64,000 nucleotides of DNA, from contig OZ026838.1 of the NCBI GenBank assembly GCA_964023205.1, positions 31,957,843-32,021,842 of the forward strand, written 5' to 3'. The notes under the pieces are model-generated. The model worked only from the letters and a program-made list of their open reading frames with translations, was not told the origin of the DNA and searched no databases. Both the position numbers and the translations under genes were made by a program. This document shows positions 47,774-60,070 of the stretch, piece by piece (position 1 is the stretch's first letter; each line of letters starts with the position of its first letter). The DNA comes from Lutraria lutraria (lineage: Eukaryota; Mollusca; Bivalvia; Venerida; Mactridae).

Positions 47774-50700
47774 GTTGCTTGCATCGGTAATGAGACAAAC
47801 GATGATGTTAAAACACGCCAGCTGTTGGGAGATCTGTTGTAGTATATATTCGTGATTATTTTATAATTAAGTTTATTATATCAAATATGAGGGTGTGTTA
47901 AGGTATTAGGATCCTAAATCCAAAATTTGTTATCTTATTATGTGACGGATAGATTTTTAAAATGTTTACTATTTTTATAAATTTCCATGATCAACGAGAT
48001 TTAAATAAAGTGTGACATTCCTTTGGGTTATTTTCGGTGAGTAACACAGTGTCAAACTGTTTTCATAAAGAAAAATATTGGTCACAATGCAATATTTGCA
48101 GAAAATTAATATTTCTATTTTTCAACTAGGGCAACAACTGAAAACAACTGAAGTATCAAAGGTAACAAAAAAAATAATGACATTTGAGCTATACAATTTT
48201 TAAATAATGATATTTTTGTGTAACATTTAGCAAGTACAAAATAATGTACATAAAAAGTACAGTATTAGGGATGTAATACAGTTAAATAAATTCCCTGAAA
48301 ACTGGGATTCCCTGAAAACTGTGATTCCCAGCGGTTTTACGCATGTGTTGCTGCTTGTCATTAGTTAGACTATTTGATACAGAATAAAGAGTTCACCCTC
48401 ACGCACCAAACGCTATTGACGTATCTACCATATCAATCAATATTTAGATTTACATCGCGAGCTGGCACGAATTATGGAAACCACCCTTTAAGGCAGGAAT
48501 TTGTTTACGGTCATAAATTAATTCAACTCTCATCAGTTAATAAACACAATATATAATAAACACAATTATTAATTTAGAGGTCATTAATCGACAACAAAGA
48601 GTGCCTAATGGTCTAATTCCTTAACATGTAAATGAAATCCAGTATGAAGTATTAATGAAGTTAAATTTATACAGGTAAATTTCATATATTGTTTCATATT
48701 GTTAGTGACGCCATTAGTACATACAAACCAGATATGGGGAAGTGATTGAAATATCACTAAACCTAATTTAAATGATCTATTCGTGTTTTAGAATTTGCAA
48801 AGGTCTTGATTTTCATCATCGGAATAACGTATACTAGTAGCAGCGTCATTTATGACTAAATATTTACCAGCCGTTAGAGTTTTTACGTTATTTCTATGAT
48901 GTAATGTTCCTGTCTGGCTGCAGAGATGGTTTATTTCAGTAATTACGAATTTTCTGCTCATACGCACACGTATATTATCTTACAGTTATTGTTTTACAAC
49001 CAGTGAGCTATCAATTTATTGTTCTTAGGTATTGCTCTGTAGATATACATCTGTTCCTCAATGTATAAGCCACATTTTGTTCAAATGAAGTCAGGCAGAA
49101 TTTTAATTTCTCGGATTCTTGTAAGTGACACATCTTGCTATTCTGTATGAGAAAGCAGATATAATTGCAGCAGGTTCCTGCTGTTTGTTTCAAGATGGCC
49201 TTTCCCCTGAATGTTGAGAAACTGTCTACTTCATAGACCATATCTTACTTCACCAAGTTCATGTCTTCGTGATAGCAATGTTCAGATTAATCATTTATTC
49301 AACGAATCATTGCTTCCATTTCGTCAACGAATTATTGAATTTGTTCTTAATTTTCGTTCTTGACTACTCTTTTCCAATTAACAATATATTACTGCGGACC
49401 TCACACTTGGCTGACTGTGGTTTCGCCTCAAAGACCTTAATGATTGATTTGATAAGCTAGAGACTAGTGTAATTTAAAGTCAATCTGTATCTGTAAATGC
49501 AGCATAATTCTTGTTGGGTGTTGTTCTGGTGGTATATTTTCATGGTATGTTAACTCAAACGTCTAAATAAAGTTAAAGCATAAATATATATTTTTTTATT
49601 GATTTTGTGCTATTCATTTTGGTGTAAGGTGTGTTAAGTTTATGCAGTACTATCATGTTTGGTCATTTCTTATTTAATCAGTTTAAATCGATTAATCACC
49701 GACTATTGCCTTTGATTAGTCATTTAAATGTTCATAGACTGATTACAATCACTACAATTATCCTCAAGAACAAAAATGGAAAAAGGTGTATCTCCTTGTT
49801 GTGTCATCCTTGGTTAGGAAAGTTGTTGGCATTTTTTTATTTAATTTTAACATAAAAACTTAAACCAGAAATACAAATAAGAGATTTTAGAAACTGATTC
49901 GAAATAATGGGATGATAAAACTAAAAAAAGAGGCGAGCAAAAAGCAATAGGAACGACAAACTAAAACAAAACAGAATCAGGAGAATGCAAATAAAAAAGA
50001 AACATAGAAGGCGACTGTAAAACCTTGCTAGGAAGAGAGAAAAAAAACAGAATTATTTTCCAGAATGCTTGTCTCATTAGGCGACATGTCATAATAATTT
50101 AACAATAATAAGATTGCCCCAACCTTTCTTGTCTATTGGCATCACACATGAAGAATGAATGTAGAGGTCAAGGTTATAGTTAACAAGCTGAATCATGGCA
50201 ATTATCTGTTTATTGCTTCATCATGAAACTAATGTGTCTCATTAAACCACTAAACTTAACTAAAACCATAGTATGTGAAACTATGAAAATGTCTGATAAA
50301 TGACCTACTTATGTAGTCATACTGATGTTCACTTAGATTTAGATATCTTTTGCTGCCAACTAACGTAAAAGACAAGAAACCCTTTAGCTATAAAATGATA
50401 TCGTGTCTATGAATGCCGTACACTGTTAAATAAAACCAAATTACGTGTTGCTATCTTGCTGCAAGAGCTTTCTACTACCAGTCTCTAAATGATGATTGAT
50501 TGACTGTATATTGACCTTAATGCCAGCGGTAGTAACGTCTCCAAATTGATATCAACTCACTAATTGCATATAAACGCAAATAAATTACGGTTATGAACCA
50601 TTATCGTTTTGTGATCATTTTGCTGAGAAAAAAGTAATTGTGTACATCAGAGTATGTTGTGTCTAGAGTTCGTAAAACTTCTTTGTGAATATAACTTAAG

Positions 50701-51107
50701 CATTCATAAAACACGACCTAACAACAAGAAAATGAACTGACGGGCATTTACAATGACTAAATGGTATTTTTTCTTGTTTTTTAAATGAGCCATTGAATTC
50801 AAAACGGATCCCTGGGAAATTTCTAACGAATCTCTCATATTCATAATAATCAAACGAAACTAAGTTTCTTATTCTTCATTAGTTTAGTATTGTATTGGTT
50901 TGCAACTAGACGTAGAATATGACTGGCCGAAAAATAGAAAATCCAACCACAAGTACTTTCATGGATATCAATATAGTTGGATCACAGCACGACGTTAATT
51001 GATAGGAAACTCGATAAGAACCTATAATAACACTAAATATTCGTGAACAGAATTGTTGCCACTAAGAAAAGGCATTTGACCAAATTTAGTTGAACTCCAG
51101 TTTCCGA

Positions 51108-51587
51108 CACAGGCTACCGGCATGTGACAATAGCAAAATAAATTTTCAAAAAAAAAAAAAAGAATTTCACCATATATCGAGTAAAGGTATAGAACTCCTG
51201 GGCTCAGAAATCACACCGGTTATGTTTATCAAGGTCCTGTTGTAACAATTCTGAACCGATTCTTAAAAGCCTGGTCTTATTCGACGCAGAAATAATTTCT
51301 CTTTAACAACCATCCACTCTTATATCCATACATTGCTCTGAATTGGAGCAATAAGCCCTTCAACTTACAAAAAGTACCACTAGGCATCGATGTGACCTAA
51401 GTTTCTTTTCATTTGATACAGAGTAAATTTCTTTATTCCTTCGGGATTTCATACCCACTCCGGTGTAAATCGAAAGAAAATCAAATTTGTTATCACTCAC
51501 CGTCGACGAATCATTCAATTGGTGGATATCTAAGGCATTAGTTTTTTGAAACTTTATTTTGCTGTTATCACATGCCGGTAGCCTGTG
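51108..51587. mobile_element. TIR element, 480 bp, 8-bp target duplication, empty site known
   Basis: The ends CACAGGCTACCGGCATGTGA and their inverse match for about 35 bp, continuing into 'aatagcaaaataaa' with two differences. GTTTCCGA directly flanks both ends (51100-51107, 51588-51595). In copy B the corresponding place reads GTTTCCGA once (61343-61350) with both flanks joined. The 8-bp duplication suggests hAT or a related superfamily, although the CACAGG terminus is not the commonest hAT end. The 86-codon minus ORF spanning the right end is not a transposase. Confidence 0.9.
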
Positions 51588-54500
51588 GTTTCCGAGAGAA
51601 AATTGCTCTGTCAGTGACACACCGTAGACGTCAGTGCTAGAATTCTGATGATTGCAATTGTTGTCATCGGAGGTGTCACAGTATAGCTACATATGTAGTT
51701 GACACGATCCCTCTAGATGCTCGTATATTACAATTGGTATGGGCCTGTGGACTCGATGTGACATGTCATTCAAAGGGTCGTTGTCTTGTATCTAAACTAC
51801 TGTTAAATTGAAATTTAATATTGGGAGAGTCTGTTTACATTTTATACTCCTATTAACTGCCATAATATGCATTCTACTTCAGTTGTGTTACTAATCACAT
51901 GGTTTCCTGCTATGGAGAGAATCATTTATTTCTGTCTCAAGATATAAATAATTTACGTCGAAGTTGTCATATACATGCTTTGTTGTTTAGCTGTCTTTGA
52001 TTTATAGGAAAAAATCGTCTACAAAATAATTTGGATTTTCTAAAAACATGTTCATCACCACCAATTCAGTGGGTGTGAGACTAAATGCATTTCTTTCCAC
52101 TGATGTTTAAATATCTTAGCGAAACCAATAAGTTGAAATGCTACATTTATTCCGGTGATTATTTCGTTAATTGAATTATGTTGTTGTTGTACAAGCTGGC
52201 GTCGTACTTTTAGAATTGTCATTACATTGCTAAGATGTCGTCAGTTAGGGATATTCAGATATTCCAAATAAAATGATTGGAAAAATGCCTAGTGTGGATT
52301 GTCAAAATATTTAGACTATACTCGAACAAAGCCAGTGGAATTTTACTGGTTTGATTTCGAAGTTAAGAATGTCAACATATCGTTTCTTGCGACTTATCAA
52401 ATTTATATTCCCCGACGATTGATACTGAATCATTTTATAGTTCTGGAATTGTTGAGGTTACTCATAGGATTTGAAAATTAATCTCAAACTCGAAATAGAA
52501 AATGAATGCAATACCAATTACAAAATATTTTAGATTTTTATACATGTTAACTTATATGGAACCGATACTATCTTTATTTAACAAAATGTAAGTAATGAAT
52601 TACGGACATTTAATCAAGGAATTCACTTTAACCATGTTCTTGAGTACGTATATGTTTTAAATGTGAATTGGCTTCAGTGTGTGTTCGATGTCAACACTTC
52701 CAAAGAATATCTGTCAAAGGTGACCATCAAAGTATGTATAAAGAGTATCAACTCTTAACAGTTATTAAATACTTAAGAGTCATATTGATGCACTACATAT
52801 AACAAATAGACTACATAACCCGTTTACAACGCATGGCGATAACAATAAAACAAGGTACCATTGCGACGTTGTCTGTCACGATTTAAAACATCTTTGACAT
52901 CCGAGAGGTAAAGTGTATAGTAATGTTCTTTGAATTATCAACATTTTTTCGGTTTTCCGAATTAAAGGTTCAGGCATAAAAGGGCTTATTTTCCAATTCA
53001 AACATCATAAATATTGACCGAGAGATGTGTTCGATTTTGAGGGAGTTTAGTTTTAGTGGAGTTCATATTAAAAAATATCCAGTGGACCAACGTATTCATG
53101 AAAACATAATGTATACTGTCATATCATTGAAAATATGTAAGTTACCCTTGTCAAGTGCTCGAATTGAGTTAAGTTATTTCCCCCATTCGAATAGCATACT
53201 TGCTAATACGTGTAATCATACATTATTTCCTATCAGCACCAGACTGCATTGAAAAATAGTCTGGGGATCTTCCGTCTATGGTTGGTAAAACAGGATCACT
53301 TTGAGTTAGTACAATAGAATGGAAGGTTTTAAAACGTTTTGACATTCTAAAAATCAATACATTGTATAAGCTTCAAGCTGCTGTAATTACTCAACTGGTA
53401 ATCAGGATTCATGTGAAATCATTCAGCATTTCAATTGATAATCTGCTTGTCTTTTTTCAATTTCTCATGATATTTTTTTCTTTTCTTGATGAATCTCCCG
53501 AGACGGATTCGAGTGCCAGAATATGATGCATGAAACATCACAACTGATGAATTAGTAGACCTAAGTAACTGCATGCAGACGTTTGATTTAAGATATACAT
53601 GATTGATTATACCAGAGGAATTGGTAGAACTAAGTAGCTGTAGACATCAGTTTTAATACATCTACATTAATATCTGGGAATGAAGTCTTACAACGGAAAG
53701 CACTAATAGGTTTGTGGATAGATGTGCGAACACTTTGTTTGTTTCATCCTACGCATTTCTTTTTCTTTTTAATAATGTCGTAAATGTTTCATTATATTCT
53801 GTATCTTTGCAGTTTCTAGTCAATTAAGTCAGCATATACCGCGAATGCTATGTCAATGATGTCTTGTAACACAAATGGTTGTAATGTCTTCGGATTCATT
53901 TAATTATATTAATAATTGGGTTCGAGAAAAAAAATAAGAGCATGTAATTGTATTATATGGTGTTGTTTAATAGCTTCAAATCTTATAAGCTAAATGGCGT
54001 AAAGCAAATGGAGATTCAATTTAACAAGCAGAGAGAGAGAACTGTTACAGCAATCATTATGTGAGTTCGATAAAGCATATTGCTAATAGGTTAATATTCC
54101 TGCGTTATAGACATATTCACGACACTATTACGATGCTTCCTCCTTTTAAAAATATGAAAACTGTCAAAATAAACAGGTATTAGATTAGAGCACGAAACTT
54201 ATAATGACGATAATTGAACTAACCACACGAGGGAACAAATGGAAATAGAAAAAATATTTTTTTATTAAGTTAATTACCGTTACCCTAAATGTTTCCATTA
54301 ACTAGAACAATAAATCAAATTCATGTCTATTTCTGGTTCTCTACAGTAAACTATTTCCCGATGGTTATACGGAGTTAGCGGTTAATACATGCTTTTCATT
54401 TTATAATGGTTACTGTCTATGATTTATTGGTGTGGCATTGTAGACAAAGTGAATGTTAAACAGTATCTTGATTGCTTGTTAATGTGTTGTTGCTTTTTGT

Positions 54501-56493
54501 TTGTTAATGTGTTAAATTCATAAAGCTAGATGATGTATTAGTATTTAAATCAGTAGGGTCACATCTTAAATTATTTGTGTTACCAATACGATACCTTTGA
54601 TATTGTATTCGAAGGCCGTTATGCTTTGTCATACGTGATACATCGTTACCGTATCTTTCATTGGTTTGTAAATGGTACGAACGCGTGTTACCTTTAAGCT
54701 CATTTTTTAGATAATAGTACTTCATTCTAATATTTTATTTTTGATCCCATTGTAATTCTAGTCCCAGCCATGATGTTCTTTTTGTCATTAAATAATTATG
54801 ATTTATTGTGAATCATCATTTAATTAGCATATTATTTGATTTACTAATTATCTATGATACCATTCATAGACATCTGTGATTATATTGTAACTGTAAAAAA
54901 CTCTGTATCAGTCACTATATTTACTCACAACGGAAACAAGAGTTTACTCTTTCTTGTGTTATCCCAGGATATATGTACTCATATTCATATGTACTTTTAA
55001 TGAATTGCTTTTAAGAATAAATGCATTATTCATATGGTTTATCTATCCTATGTTTTATCTATAATTTTATTTACCATGTTATACTGTTTGTACTGAATTT
55101 TGCCATGTACTTGATACATAATTATATTCTAAATAAATATTATTATTATTGTATAAACATATTTTAAGTTATGGTGTAGTGAAACTTAAGTTTCTTTTTT
55201 GTCTGTATAACACTTCTGATGACATTGATTCTTTTTCTAAGGATTGTAAATTTGTTTAAAGAGCATGGCGCGCGGAATTTGTTTAAGTAATCACATGGTT
55301 TCCTGCCTTGGTGGGAATTTATAATTATCATTTGTTTACTTTTATCTCGTTAGTAAATGTCAAAATCTAAGAAATAAGAATAATGAAGGCTTTAATTTTT
55401 TCATTCTAGTCTTAATTTTAAATTGACAAAAGAAAAATAGATGCTTAAAACAAGCCCATGTTGGATTAGATGGATTGACATCGATGTTATGAGGCAACTT
55501 GTTTAAACGTTTTGCAAATTCTATTTGATTTCTTTACACAAAAAGTCATCATGATTTTGCATTTATCATGAAGTTGCAAATTAGTTGCGCATAAACCTAA
55601 CGCCAGTTACGTTATTATGTTGCAATACTAGAGACTTAATATAATTTTATCCTTTTGACTTCTTGTTTTTGTTTATTTTCATTCTATATAGGACAAAACG
55701 CACTAACACATCACGTTGTAAATTTTTATGTGGATCGATGCAGTCATTTACAATGGAGTAATTTCTTGAAACAAAAACTTAAGGTTTGTGGTTCGACATA
55801 TCACTCCCTTTTTATGCATGTATTGTTATCTTTCTGCCTAAAATGTCTATATAAAAACTGTAACAAACTGTAACAATCGTCTTAAAATGACAAATCTACA
55901 TTTTGTGGAATATTATTAAACATGTATTGTTAATTAATCAAATTCTAAACAAGTCGCAATAAAAAAAGCATTATCGAGGTTACGCATGGTGCCTTTCAAG
56001 CCATAGGCATGTTTTAGACGCCAATTCAATTGATGCAGAATTCATTGTTCCAAATTACCCGTGCATATACTTCTAGGGAGAGGCACACTCAAAGTAAATT
56101 ATTGACGAAGCATTATTTCTATATTCATATACTCATACATGTACACTCAAATCTGTAAACAAATACCACGCTTGGGAAAGACAAAATGTGGCTTTCATTG
56201 ACAAGTAGCATTTATTCGGGGCTTCAGTTTGATCGAAATAATCAATACTAGTAACGTTCTTTTAAAAAATAGCATTTATTTATATGATGGTCTTTTATCT
56301 GAGGTGACTGCTAACACAGGTTTGGTTGTATATATACCACATAGAAGGAGAGCAACTTAGAATGCAGGCTGAAAATTTTACTCTTTTATTTACGACACAG
56401 AGTCATTATGACTATCTACACATATACTGTAATGAGATAACTGGGCAAAACAAAATAAGTAATTGTATTACGCGACGCCTTAATTCTTCAGTA

Positions 56494-56676
56494 ACAGCCT
56501 TCGTGGTCTAGTGGTTCGCTGACTTCGAATCACTGTATACTCTCATTGATAGAGGGTGGTGGGTTCCAGCCCAACTAAGTAAGTCAGTTGCTTACGCAGT
56601 ATGAAAGTCTAGTCCTTCCCAGGAACGATGGTTAGGTGAACTGTCTGAATCATATGACTCTGACTGTTGAAAAGGT
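56494..56676 (+). repeat. SINE copy 3, with tRNA head and 10-bp target duplication
   Basis: The head 'gccttcgtggtctagtggtt' (A box) and 'gtggtgggttccagccc' (B box) form a tRNA-like start. The shared body follows ('gtcagttgcttacg', 'gtccttcccaggaacgatgg', 'gtgaactgtctgaa', 'ctgttgaaaa'). TTCTTCAGTA flanks it (56484-56493, 56677-56686). The AAAC tail is missing here but survives in copy A. This is the most complete copy of the family in the window. Confidence 0.75.
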
Positions 56677-57470
56677 TTCTTCAGTACAATTTTGCTGTTT
56701 ATTGACTATGCTTTTATCTTCATTTCGAAATGCGTAGGCTATGTTCGTCGCAAAATAATATCAGAATCACGATTTGGATACATGATAATATTCAATTTCA
56801 GAAGCACATTGCAAAAATATCCGCTGAATATTCGTTCGTAATGAATACAAATTGTTTTGTTGAAGTGTGATATAACAAAAGTATTTACAGAAATAATTGC
56901 TATGTGGTTTCGTAAATACATTCCAAAGTTATATAAGTTTCTATAGCAACCTCATTATCAAAAGGTTAACTAACTAATTTCAAAAAGTAATTCGATGTGG
57001 TTTTATGAACAAAATGATTTCCATTACAAACATCATCAAATAGTAAGGACCGTAAGACTCTACAGTAGATTTATTCTCTCGTTAAGGCATTATCCACATA
57101 ATTCACTAAATAATAGATAATAATAAAATCATAATCATTAAATTCATCTGGAAAGGCAATCACCTCTTTGTCATTTGCACAAGACTAGTAAAGTTTAGTT
57201 TCAAAGAAATCACATGTGTAAGGTGTCCCATGTGAGTCTCTAGTTCTATGTACATCACTACCATCATACGTTCTTTAAAAAAAAGTCTCCTGATATCTGA
57301 AATGAGCTTTGTAAGATTTTTCTGCACTTTATTAGTGTTAGATACTTTATATATTTGGTATGAATGAGTTGCTTCTATTTAGAACAAAAGCACACAGACT
57401 TTAATGGATTGTTCTTTTGTGTAAGTATTGAACATATGTTTTATTCTATTTTTTTTTTTTTAGTATCATT

Positions 57471-57513
57471 GTTGTCTTTATGGAAAATATACTAGTGTGT
57501 CAGTGACCCGCTT
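57471..57513 (+). repeat. Single diverged unit of the 47-bp satellite
   Basis: GTTGTCTTTATGGAAAATAT + ACTAGTGTGTCAGTGACCCG + CTT aligns to the satellite unit with about four bases missing near the end. It is followed by 'gttgctta..ccgg', as the last unit in copy A is followed by 'gttgcttgcatcgg'. It therefore sits at the homologous position, once only. Confidence 0.8.
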
Positions 57514-59344
57514 GTTGCTTATACCGGAAAGGAGACACAAGACGATGAGGTTAAACTACGCTAGCTGTTGATAGATAGTCAGTTATAGTAAAGTTATTTT
57601 CACCAAAGATAAAGATGTGTTAGCGTATTGGATCCTAAATCCAAAATTGAGGGACAACGTTTATTTTTATTTTTATACGTTTTCATGATGGAGAAAGTTT
57701 AATTTAAGTGAAATTTAAAAACAAAAAATTACTTACTATGGAAGTAACACAGTGTGAAACTTATTTGATAAAGTAAAATATTGGTCATGATGCAATATCT
57801 GCACAAATCTATATTTTTTTATTTTTCATCCAGGGCAACAATTTTTTTTAAGAAGTTGAAAAATGTGTCGTAAAATCAGTTAAAGTACCAAAGGTAACAA
57901 AGAGATAATGATAATTGGGCTATACATTTTTAAATAATGTTTTTGCGTAGCATTTGGCAAATACAAAAGAATGTACATAAAAAAGTTAAGTATTAGGGAT
58001 GTAACTGAAAACCGGGATTCCCAGATGTTTTACGCATTTATTGCTGCTTGTCATTAGTTGCACTATTTGATACAGACTAAAGAGTGTACCCTCACGCACC
58101 AAACGCTATTGACGTATCTACATTTAGATTTAGATCGCGAACTGGCACGAATTATGGAAACAATCCAATTTGTTTACTGTCACCGATTATTTCAACAGTC
58201 ATCAGTTAATAAACACAGCATATTATAAACTTCAAAATAGATGGCAATGAGCCAGGTTACATTAATTATTCTAATGTTTACAAATGCACACAATTATTAA
58301 TTTAAATGTCATTAATGGATTTCAAAGAGTATATAATGGTCTGATTTCCTAACATTTAAGTGAAATCCAGTATAAAGTATTAATGAAGTAAGCTACGCAC
58401 ATTTCATCTGTTGTTTCATACTGTTAGCGATGACATTAATAAATACAAATCAGGTATGGGGAAGTGATTGAACTACCTTAGAATATCTGTTTGTGCTTTA
58501 AGAATGGTAGGCGTTAATCTAAGTATGCTACAAAAACCAGACTTCACAATTTTGAAAAGGTGTTGATTTTCATTATCGATTATTGTAACAATGGAATATA
58601 ATATAAGTAGTATCATATATAATTTAATATTTACCAGCCGTTAGGGATATCACGTTATTTATAATTTTATATGCTGTAGTGTTCCTGTCTGTCTGCAGAG
58701 ATTGTTTATTCAGTAATAACGAATTGTCTGCTCACCCGCACACGTACATTAACTAACAAAATCTGCTTTCCAACCAGTAAGCTATCAATTTAATTTTATT
58801 CTCTGTAGATAAATATCTACTGTTCAATGTCTAAGCCACATTTGTCACAATGCAGCCAAGCAGATATTTAATTTCTCGGGTTCTTGTAGGCGACACATTT
58901 TGATGTTCTACATGAGAAAGCGAAATTTTACTTTGATAGGTGCAAATATTTTAGAACAAATGTGTTTCTTGAATCTTGACTGGTGATGAGACATGTTTTA
59001 ACTGTTTGAATCACAGCGCCCTGCCAAGAGTAAATTCCAACTGTTGCCTGGTAAGCTCTTTTTGTCTTTTTTCATCTTTCTACAAGTCCAATGGCCCCTT
59101 TGTTCAAATTCCGACAATGCTGAAAAGAATGAAAATATGATGTAACGCTTAGACAACAGATTTAAACCACAAATAAAAATCAGGGATTTTAAAAACTGAT
59201 TCGAAGAAAAGGTATCATATAACTTAAATAGAGGCGAGCAAAAAGCTATAAGAACGACAAACGAAAACAAAAGAGAATCAAGAGAATGCAAATAAAAATG
59301 AAACATAGGAGGCGAAAGTAATGCCGAGCCAGGAAGAGAATAGA

Positions 59345-60070
59345 TTCTGGCCCCCGGAGTCATAATTTGAACAAACTTGATATAGAAGTCCGCTAGACAA
59401 TGCTGTATACCAAATATATTAGCTTTTGACCTTGTGGTCTCGGACAAGAATTGTTTTAAAATTTCCTACATAAAATAGAGTAAACCCTTGGGTGTGGCCA
59501 ATTTTAACCCCGGGTCGTAATTTGAATAAATTTGGTAGAGGTCTACAAGAAATACTACATACAAAATACCTAAGCTCTAGGCCTTGTGGTTTCAGACAAG
59601 AAGTTTAAGTTTTTCCTATTGTTACCATGGCAACCAGAGTTTTTAAAACAATCACATTGTGCTCTGGTTAGCTAAAAACAATAGAGCCAAGATGGCCCTA
59701 GATCGCTCACCTGAGAACTTAATGACAAGGTAATATAGTTTTCATCTCATACAAGGTATGAGTACCAGTTAAATTTCGCCCATCATCTATCTCATCAAAA
59801 ACCTTTTGGTCATACACTTTTACTGAAGATATCATTAGGACTGGTGAAGAAATGCAGGCGCTTGATTGTAAACAAGCTAAAATATAGCAAATGTTCAAAG
59901 TCAAGGGCCCATAACTCTTGAAGTCCTTGTCCGATTCACCCATAATCGAACTTGACCGAAACACTGTCGCCTTATACAAGTGACCAAGTTTGATTACGAT
60001 TGGATAAGGGCTGTGCATGCTAGAGTGTAAACAAACTAATATGGACAGACGCCGGACATTCATCGATCAG
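59345..60070 (+). repeat. Bivalve interspersed repeat, two joined modules
   Basis: Module 1 (about 59345-59640) itself contains two diverged halves with 'cataatttgaacaaacttg', 'ccaaatatattagc' and 'cttgtggt.tc.gacaagaa'. Module 2 (about 59690-60070) has 'gatggccctagatcgctcac', 'cccataactcttgaagtcc', 'gattcacccataatcgaac' and 'ggacagacgccgg'. Both are phrases I know as hugely repeated in bivalves. The 114-codon minus ORF (59719-60063) is a by-product. The block is absent from copy A. Confidence 0.65.

Larger units (their letters stand above)
39078..54155 (+). repeat. Tandem segmental duplication, copy A (about 15.1 kb)
   Basis: It aligns head-to-tail with 54156-63720. Paired anchors: 'tagagcacgaaact' 39099/54187; 'aatcagtagggt' 39901/54548; 'gagcatggcgcg' 40265/55261; 'atcagaatcacgatttgg' 41240/56760; 'cctcacgcaccaaacgc' 48397/58091; 'gaggcgagcaaaaagc' 49930/59232; 'tggatcacagcacgacg' 50978/61212; 'accagaggaattggtagaac' 53609/63178. 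Without the 5.9-kb satellite the copy is about 9.2 kb. Conservation is patchy and I saw no ORF shared in frame by both copies, so the unit looks non-coding. Confidence 0.85.

Noticed and set aside
58998..59447. 149-codon minus-strand ORF
   Set aside because: The matching part of copy A (around 49860-50040) does not preserve the frame, and half the ORF is in the repeat at 59345-60070.
59719..60063. 114-codon minus-strand ORF
   Set aside because: It spans a bivalve interspersed repeat absent from the paralogous copy, and has no domain.
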